Positions 25,601 to 34,600 of a stretch of 64,000 nucleotides of DNA are shown here, piece by piece. Origin of the DNA: Rhipicephalus microplus (lineage: Eukaryota; Arthropoda; Arachnida; Ixodida; Ixodidae); NCBI RefSeq assembly GCF_043290135.1, contig NC_134710.1, forward strand, positions 255,303,592 to 255,367,591. The letters run 5' to 3'. The position numbers and the translations under genes are program-made. The notes beneath the pieces are model-generated. The model was not told the origin of the DNA. It did not search any database and saw only the letters and a list, made by a program, of their open reading frames with translations. Numbering within the stretch: position 1 is the stretch's first letter; every line of letters begins with the position of its first letter.

Positions 25601-28600
25601 GGCATTCGTTGAGTAATGCCTTCAAGGCGTCAGAAAGGAAGGCACGGCCTCTGTCACTTAAGAGCTCACGAGGGGCACCATGACGCAGAATGAAACATTG
25701 CAGCAAAAACGTTCCTATGTCACGGGCTGTGGCAGTTGGCAGCGTGGCTGTTTCGGCATAGCGTGTCAGATGGTCTATCGCAACAATAATCCAGCGATTA
25801 CCAGCTAGAGTTGATGGTAGTGGTCTGTAAATGTCAATGCCGACGCGATCAAAAGGTCGACTAGGACAAGGAAGAGGTTGTGACGGGTAGACTTGCCCGG
25901 GAGGTAACTTTTGTCGTTGGCACTGAGCACACGAGCGAATGAATTTCCGCACGTAGTTATACATGCCACGCCAATAAAATCTTAGTCGAAGCCTAGCGTA
26001 TGTCTTGAAGAGGCCTGCGTGGGCGCACTGTGGGTCTGCGTGAAAAGCTTCGCAGATAGCAGCTCGAAGATGGCGGGGTATCACAAGGAGACACTTGCGA
26101 CCGTCAGAAAGATAGTTGCGTCGATAAAGAAGATCATCTCTTAGGCACAAGTTGCTAGCCTGGCGGCGGGGAGCACGAGACGGTGAAGGAGTGAGAGGAT
26201 CAGAAAGAATACTTATGAGGCCACTGATCCAGGGATCCTTTCGTTGTTCCATGGTCATGTTGCGCAAGGCGGATGATGCAAGTGCAGGCTTGAGGGAAGA
26301 GAGGCAAACACCTTCATCCGATATGTGTAAGCGAGAAAGGGCGTCGGCGTCCGTGTGCTTACGACCGGATCTGTAAATAACGCGGATGTCATATTCCTGA
26401 AGTTTGAGCGCCCAGCGAGCAAGTCATCCGGAAGGGTCTTTAAGTGTGGATAGCCAACAAACGGCGTGGTGGTCAGTGACGACGTCGAATGCGTGACCAT
26501 ACAGGTAGGGGCGAAATTTTCCAAGGGCCCAGATAATAGCTAAACACTCTTTCTCGGTCACGGAGTAGTTAGCCTCGGCTTTCGTCAAAGTCCGGCTTGC
26601 GTAGGCGACGACATATTCATCAAACCCTGCCTTTCGTTGCGTGAGCACAGCGCCAAGTCCAACACCGCTGGCATCAGTATGAACCTCCGTGGGAGCGGCA
26701 GGATCGTAGTGACAGAGAATGGGTGGTGAAGTTAGCAGGCGGCGTAATTTGGTGAACGCAACATCGCATGCTGGTGACCAGGTGGAAAGGTCCTTGTCGC
26801 CGCTAAGAAGGTCCGTAAGGGGCGCACATATGGAAGCAAAGTTTCTAATAAAGCGTCGGAAGTATGACGACAAGCCGACAAAACTTCTAAGTTCCTCTAG
26901 GTTCTTTGGCTTCGGAAAATCGGCGAATGCTCGAAGCTTGGCGGGGTCGGGCCGTATGCCGTCCCGCGATACGACGTGGCCAAGAATGGTGAGCTGCCGG
27001 GCACCAAAACGACACTTCTTGAGGTTGAGTTGAAGGCCGGCGTCGGTGAGGCGTGTGAGGACGTGCTCGAGACGATTTAAATGGGTGTCGAAATCGGTGG
27101 AAAAGACAACTACGTCATCGAGATAGCATAAACATGTGTTCCACTTGAGACCTCGTAAAATAGTGTCCATCATTCTTTCAAAAGTGGCTGGAGTGTTACA
27201 AAGGCCGAAGGGCATAACAGTAAATTCATATAATCCATCAGGTGTGACAAATGCTGTTTTTGGTCGGTCAGATGCTTCCATAGGTACTTGCCAGTATCCA
27301 GACCGTAAATCCAGCGAAGAGAAGTATTCTGCTCCCTGCAAACAGTCAAGGGCGTCGTCTATTCGCGGTAACGGGTAAACGTCCTTACGGGTGATCTTGT
27401 TTAAACGTCGATAGTCCACACAGAACCGAATGAAGCCGTCCTTCTTCTTAACAAGAACGACCGGTGACGCCCAGGAACTGTTAGAAAGCTGTACAATACC
27501 CCACTGGAGCATGTCAGCAACCTGGTCGTCAATAACACGGCGCTCCGATGCTGAGACTCGGTAGGGGCGCTGTTGCAGAGGCGTATGGCTTCCTGTGTCA
27601 ATCTTGTGGGATATGTTCGATGTGGGACTGAGGCCAGAAGCGTGGCTGTCAAAAGAAGTACGAAACTTTTGCAGCAGGTTCACCAACTGGCTTCGTTCTG
27701 AAGAAGACGTTGCAACATGGATGGAGCGACGGAAAGCGTCAAGGAGTGACTGGTCAACAACAGAGTCAGAAATGAGTGCGCTGAGGTCCGTAGAAGGTAA
27801 ACTAGATGGAGCGTCAAAAATGTGACGGGCGTCGATCGAATGCACGTGACCGAGACATTCACCATAGAATAAAGGTAAAGGCCCATCTAGCATATTGTAC
27901 ACGAGCTAGTCGTGACGCCATGGTGGAGAGTAAGGAGAACAACGGGCAGTAGAGAACATTTGCGTTGAATGAACAGGGCAGAGGGCATAAATATAACATC
28001 ACCGTCAGAAATAGCGTCACACGACACAGTCACCAGAAGAGAAGAGCGCGGTAGTACGGTGGTGTCGTCGGAAACAGACAGTTTATAATACGGCAGGGAG
28101 GCTTCGACGGCGTCAACATCAGGAAGTGCAGATAGCTCAAGTTCAGCGCGACAGCAGTCAATGACGGCATTATTATTCGCAAGGAAGTCCCAGCCGAGTA
28201 TCATGTCATGGGAACACGAGGGCAGCACTATGAATTCGACGATATACACAATTCCTTCGATGACGACTCGTGTGGTACAGGCTGCAAGAGGTGTTAGACT
28301 TTGTGCGTTAGCCGTTCTAAGAGAGAGGCCAGATAATGGCGTCAAAACTTTGCGGAGTTTGCGGCACAGGTTGATGGAAAGGACGGATAGAGCGGCTCCG
28401 GTGTCGACAAACGCCATGACGACGATACCATCGACTGACACTTCAATGACGTTAGCTGGACAGGGGCGAGGACTTGTGCATGGCGACGGGGACGCGGTTC
28501 GTGCCTCGGGAACTGCGGCCGTTAGTTTTCCTGGTCGGTGGGTCCGGAACGGTGACGCATAGGGGAAAGCGAACGTCGACGTGGAGATGGGGAGCGGCGG

Positions 28601-31600
28601 GTGGGACCGTGTCGACGATCAGAAAGAAAGGAAGAGGAAGGAGGGCTTGAAGGCGTAGAAGAAAACTGAGGGTCGAAAGAGGGCATTCGTCGAACGTTCT
28701 GAGCAGCCTGGCGACGACGACAATAACGTGCCACGTGGCCAACACCGCCACAAGCAAAACATATCGGACGGTTGTCGTGGGTCCGCCATTGGTCGGAGTA
28801 GACTCCTACTTGCGGCTGGGGGGCAGAAAAGTGCGGCCGAGGTGGTATCGGCATAGGCGGCAGTGAATAGGTCGGCGGCGAAAAGGGCGGCGGCGAATAC
28901 ATAGGCACTGGCTGGAACGCAGGCTGTCGAGGTCGAGCAACGGCCTTGGCGTACGTGAGGTGCGGCGACTGCCGGCAGTTCACGGGCGGGAGGAAGAACT
29001 TGTGCGACCTGGTCTTGAATGAAGTCGCAGAGTGTAGACGGCAATCTGCGTGGTTAATCGAGTACGCAGGACATCAAAGAGAGCTGACGAGCGACCTCAG
29101 CACGGATGAACTCTTGGATCTTGGAGAGAAGAGGGGCTTGGTCTTCTCCTATGCCAAGGGTGGCCAGGCTGGACAAAGAGTCGTCGAGCGCCGAGGGACG
29201 TCGGGTGGAAAGACGTTGCCTGCGTAACTCGTCAAAACTCTGGCATAACTCGGTCAGTTCTAGGACAGTGCGAGGACTCTTAGAAAGCAACATTTGGAAA
29301 GCGTCGTCCTCAATGCCCTTCATGATGTGTTTGATCTTAAGCTCTTCGGACATCGACTCGTTGACTCGCTTGCAAAGGTCCAGAACGTCCTCAATATAGC
29401 TTGTGAAATTCTCATCAAGCTGCTGGGACCGAGTATGCAAGCGTTGTTCGGCACGGCGTTTGCGTACCTCCGGCCGTCCAAAAACTTGTGTGAGGCTCGT
29501 TTTGAAGACTGACCATGTAGGGAGTTCCGCTTCGTGGTTTATAAACCACAGCTTGGCCACGTCCGACAGGTAGAAGGAGACGTAGGCCAACTTGGCGGCG
29601 TCATCCCATTTGTTGTGAGTACTCACTCGTTCGTACATTGAAATCCAGTCGTCAACGTCCTTGTCTTCTGTGCCTGAGAAAACAGGGGGATCTCGCAGAC
29701 GCAGAGAACCGGCGCAGAGAACAGTACGTGGTGCCTGTGGAGGAGTTGGAGCGGCGCTTGCGTCGGTAGGCATAATGGATGGTAGAATGCGATTTCGAAG
29801 CTCCAGGGTGATCGAAACCCAGCAGACTCCACCACTTGTAACGGGATTTATTTGCAGAGCAGAACGCAAAAGGCGAAGCAGTCAGCAGCGTCCGGCCAAG
29901 CGCAGCAAGCACGAGCTTATGCTGATGGCGATGCCCCTGAGGCCCCTCTTCTCCACTACAATATATATATATATATGGGATATGGCACAACGGGAGCGTT
30001 GTCAACAAGGATAAATATATTTATTTCCCAACAGTTTCGGGAGGGGTCCTTCCTTCCTCAGGGGATGAGTTATACTGACATGAACTTCCAAACTTCATTG
30101 CTGCCACGTCCCTCTCGCCTCGAAATATATCAGAATTCATCAATTCCTTAATAAAAAACATCCCCCCAAATTTTCCTTATTACCTAAAGGACACAAACCA
30201 CTTCATCTGCGAAACTTCAAGTCTCGACATCCCAGGCGGCAGTTTTCTGGTGACCATGGACGTCTGCTCACTGTACACCAACATACCCCACCATGACGGA
30301 ATGGCGGCTATTGTTTCTGAATATATAAAATCTGACTCATCTACTAGTGTAGGTGGCGAGGTACTGTTTACACTTCTTGAACTTGTACTAAATTATAACC
30401 ATTTTGAGTTCAATGGCAAGCATTTCCTTCAGGTCAGTGGCACTGCAATGGGCACGAAAATGGCCCCAAACTTCGCGAGCACCTTTATGGCTTCACTTGA
30501 AATCCCATTCATTGAGGGACGCACCTTGAAACCTTTCTACTACATAAGATACCTAGAGGATATTTTTATGATATGGAATCATGATGAGGGAAGTCTTTTC
30601 CGCTTGATAGAGGATCTTAACAAGTGCCACTTGTCAATTAAATTCACGCACAAAATTTCCAAAACTAGCATTAACTTTTTGGACGTCACTGTCACGGTCG
30701 AAAATGACCGCTTGTCAACAAACTTTTACAAAAAGCCTACAGACCGTCAAATGTACCTACATTTCAACAGCAGCCACTCAAAGCATTGCAAAACGGGTAT
30801 TCCATATTCTCAGGCCTACCGGTACCGAAGAATATGCACCGATATGCGGGAATTTGACAGGCACGCGGAACACCTAAAGCATTCTTTATTGAAACAAAAT
30901 TATCCGGATGACATTATTCACGATGCCATACTACGTGCAAGCAACGTGAACAGGAATGATATTATTAAGGGACCAAACAGTGTATCTAAAACGACTTCCC
31001 AAACGAACCTTGTACTAACTTATTCCTCATCAGCGCCACGAATCAACAACATACTGTCCCGCCATTTCAACATAATCAGGCAAAGCTAACGACTAACTTC
31101 TATCTTCGCGAAGCCACCTCACGTGGTGTACCACCGGGATAAAAATCTGAAGGACATTCTTGTTAGAGCAAAAACAAACAATCCCAAAATTCAATCAGGG
31201 TGCCATCCCTGCGGAAAAGCTCAATGCAAGGTATGCCCACAGATGGTCACAACACGTGAATCCAAAGCGAACTTCTCGGATTTCAAATTCTGCACAACTG
31301 AAAGCCTTAATTGTAACTCCAGTAACGTAATATACATGCTACATTGCAACATCTGCGGACAAGAATATACCGGCCAAACAGACACACCATTTCGGCTGCG
31401 GTTCAATAATCACCGGTACCACGCCACTTCACTGCCGAAGCTACCTTTATCTAGACATCTGCGCCTGCCAAACCACAGTTTTGAAAATATCAGCGTAACT
31501 CTTTTGCAGTTCGGTTTCTCAAACAGGCGCGAGCGCGAACAGCGTGAGGCATATTTTATTTTCAAATTTCGAACATTAGTAGCCGGCATCAACAAGGACC

Positions 31601-34600
31601 CCGGAAAACTCTCCTGCCTCCGAGAAGTAAGCCAGGAGGAAATTGGTGACAAATATTGATAGCTGGAGACCATGCTTGTTTTTTCTGACTGACTCGTACG
31701 TGTACACTGTCCTTTCTTGTTTTTTTTTCCTTTTTTTCTTTTTTTCACATGCACATACAAAGTGTTTATGTTCGCCTACCACTTGATGACCATTGAAAGG
31801 AAACGGACGAAGATTAAAGGTAAAGAGCCGACCACCCATTAAGGGGAAACCCTTTCTTTAGGCACGCCGTCAGGGACCCCTCCCGCCACCGCCACCGTGG
31901 CGACAATCTTGGGTGGCCCGACACACACATCGAGAACTGAACAGCACATGATAAGAACCGGATGTGGACGTGATAAGAACTGGATGTGGACGTACACGGA
32001 CAGTTGGTTTCGTTCTCAGTGTTGACAATGGTTTTACCTCTTTTTTACTTTCTTTCTTTTCTTCCTTTTTCTTTTTTTCTTCCCCTTTCTTTTTTTTTCT
32101 TTCTTTCCTTTTTTTATAGTTCCCTCTCACTCTCGCAAACATCTTTCAAGGCGAGAGGGACGTGGCAGCAACGAAGTTTGGAATTTCATGTCAGTATAAC
32201 TCATCCACTGATGAAGGGAGGACCCCTTCCGAAACTGTTGGGAAATAAATATATTTATCCTTGTTGACAACGCTGCCGTTGTGCCATCCATACCTTCACG
32301 AAGACTAACTGGCCCATTGAATTATTACTCCCACTATATATATATATATATATATATTTATTTATTTATTTATTTATTTATAAAGGCACAAAGAAAACCA
32401 AATCAGAAGAAAAGAATTACAAGGCACCATACCGGAGCTTCGAGCCAGCGACCCCTCGCTCCACAGTCCGCTGCGTTAACCAACAAGGCTGTGCCGCTAA
32501 TGCTATCCATCTCACTAACGGCCAGCTACATATATATATCATTTACCACTGGCTTACTGTCAATCAATTTCTACCTCATACCTTTGAAAAATTAAAATTT
32601 TTCTTTATATCAACCACCGGTTTTATGGCCAATCCCCTGTGGTGGGTGGAAACCACATATCAAGGAACAAGCAAGCAAGGAAGCGAGCTTCCTCCTCAAT
32701 CCAGCTGCTTTCGGCGTTGACGCCGACAATGCAATGTCTGGGACAATATGAGGTAGGCGCTTTGAAGAGCATTGAAACTGCACTTTTCACTACTGTCCCC
32801 GGTATCGACTGAAGCCATGAAACAAAATGCCCGACAAACGCCCCTGAAAATGCTGTATGAAAATCGACCTTTCTGATGCCATCGTGTGTTGTACAAACAC
32901 CTGTGGAACAGCTCCAATGGAATGCAGCTCCAACGGAATGCTAGTCGCGCTGAACCAAGGCGGGCTCGTATAAATGCCCAGACACGGGAAGAACGTGCTG
33001 CTGTGCGTGTGAGACGTTGCAGCTTAACACACATTCGACCATGTTCACTACATTTTGTGTAGTTCTTAAACATCCTAGCTTCACTTCGTGTAACAATACG
33101 ATGAGGTGCTATGGCATTCATTGCTTCGGCCTTGTGCCAAAACTGCAACTTTTTGAGAGTCTCCTAGCTCTAACAAAATGCTAATCATTGCAAAACTCAA
33201 GCAAATATGTGCCATTATTCATGTACAACTTTTAGCATACTATTTTTATAGTAGTTCATCGGTAAATTTTTACAGAACATTATAGTTATACGGACATCGA
33301 AATAAATAAAATATTCTCAACTAAAAAATGCAGAGTACAGATAAGGTACGTTAGAGGACACACTACACAAAACATGTTTTGGGATTACAATAGCTTGCAC
33401 CAGAGCAGACCCTGGTCACATCTTCCCGAATTTTTCAGACAAACACAGGCATGCATGGCAAGGGCCAGAACAGCAGGAGTGATGGGAGGCTGCTCTGTAC
33501 AGCTCGCAACCAGACTACAGCATTGCATTGTAAAATGGGCCAGAAGGGCTCGCTGAAGCACAACAAAATCCGGCAATTTAAATTCTGCATCCTCTTCCCC
33601 CTCCCTCCTTCCCTCACGAGATTCTCTCATTAATAAAGCTGTTTACCTACCCGCCTGCCTTAAACAAGGTTGATACAACATCCAAACACTCAAAATATGT
33701 TAAAATGAAAACAATCCCAATCCAGAAGTGGAAGATCTTAATGAGCTCCCAGTTACAAGTGACAAAACTTTTCACAGAAATGCATGTTCACCAAACACAC
33801 CATGAAAAAGGAGCTGCTAAAACTTACCAATCCATTCATGTTCCACGTAGCCACAAATACATTGACCTTTCTATCTGGGAAGTAACGGTTTAGTTCTTCT
33901 TCACCTAGCAGTGACCCCTTGCCACTGACATTTCCAACCAGGTAGCTCCTAAAGATGCATCAAAATGGCAAATTTCAGGCAGGAAGCAGTTTGTATTATT
34001 CACTGCTGCTTGAATCATGATTCATGCTAAAACTTTCACCATTCGTAATTCGTTATGAAAGTCACTTAAATAAATATACATTTTTACATTTACACTTTTT
34101 ACATTACACATTTACATATTTACACTGTTACAAAATGCTACAATGTTACAAAATATTTACACTATTACAAAATGGCAATAGCCTCCTAATGCCTTAAAAT
34201 TTAATGTCATTTGCGCAGCACGACAAGGGCAATTCAAACAAGGGCCTTAATGCAATTCATCCGCTAATGCCTTCACTAGAACATATCCGACTGAGAAATG
34301 TGTTCGGTCGACTCCAAGACATGCACACTGTAGCATCAATAAACCATTTAAAACAGCATCTCCCATGTTAAATTTACCATACAACTTTAACCAAATCACC
34401 TCATTTCCAAAAGAAAGGCAGGAAGTGAAGACAGCAGCTTGGGATGAGCAATTCGTAAACAGGGGGTCAAAGCTGGAGAGGACGTTTTATCAAGTAGACT
34501 TGTCTGTGTTACAGCCATGAAAAAGTGAAGTCCACGCGACGAAACGTCTGCTCCAGCACTGGCCCCCTGTTTACAAATTTCTAATGTTATTTCCAAGTAG

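Larger units (their letters stand above)
24798..29960 (-). mobile_element. Ty3/gypsy retrotransposon, full-length (element C)
   Basis: It is bounded by LTRs of 145 bp (24798-24942) and 124 bp (29837-29960) in (TA)n. On the minus strand the order is LTR, primer site, gag, protease, reverse transcriptase/RNase H, integrase, LTR, which is the Ty3/gypsy order. Several frameshifts and one nonsense codon disable it. The LTRs differ by three substitutions and one 21-bp indel, so the insertion is fairly recent compared with element B. Confidence 0.9.
29982..32287 (+). mobile_element. Penelope-like element 2 with 139-bp inverted ends
   Basis: The segment 29982-30120 is the inverted complement of 32149-32287, with few mismatches; the shared core includes AACAGTTTCGG and AAATATATTTATTT. 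Between them lie a 5'-truncated reverse transcriptase and a GIY-YIG domain on the plus strand. Inverted flanking copies of the 3' end are a known habit of Penelope-like elements. The left end abuts (TA)n. Stretches 31660-32148 are C/T-rich 3' UTR. Confidence 0.85.

Noticed and set aside
32696..33148. 150-residue minus-strand ORF in INPP5E intron 2
   Set aside because: No domain; intronic position and composition suggest repeat-derived sequence.
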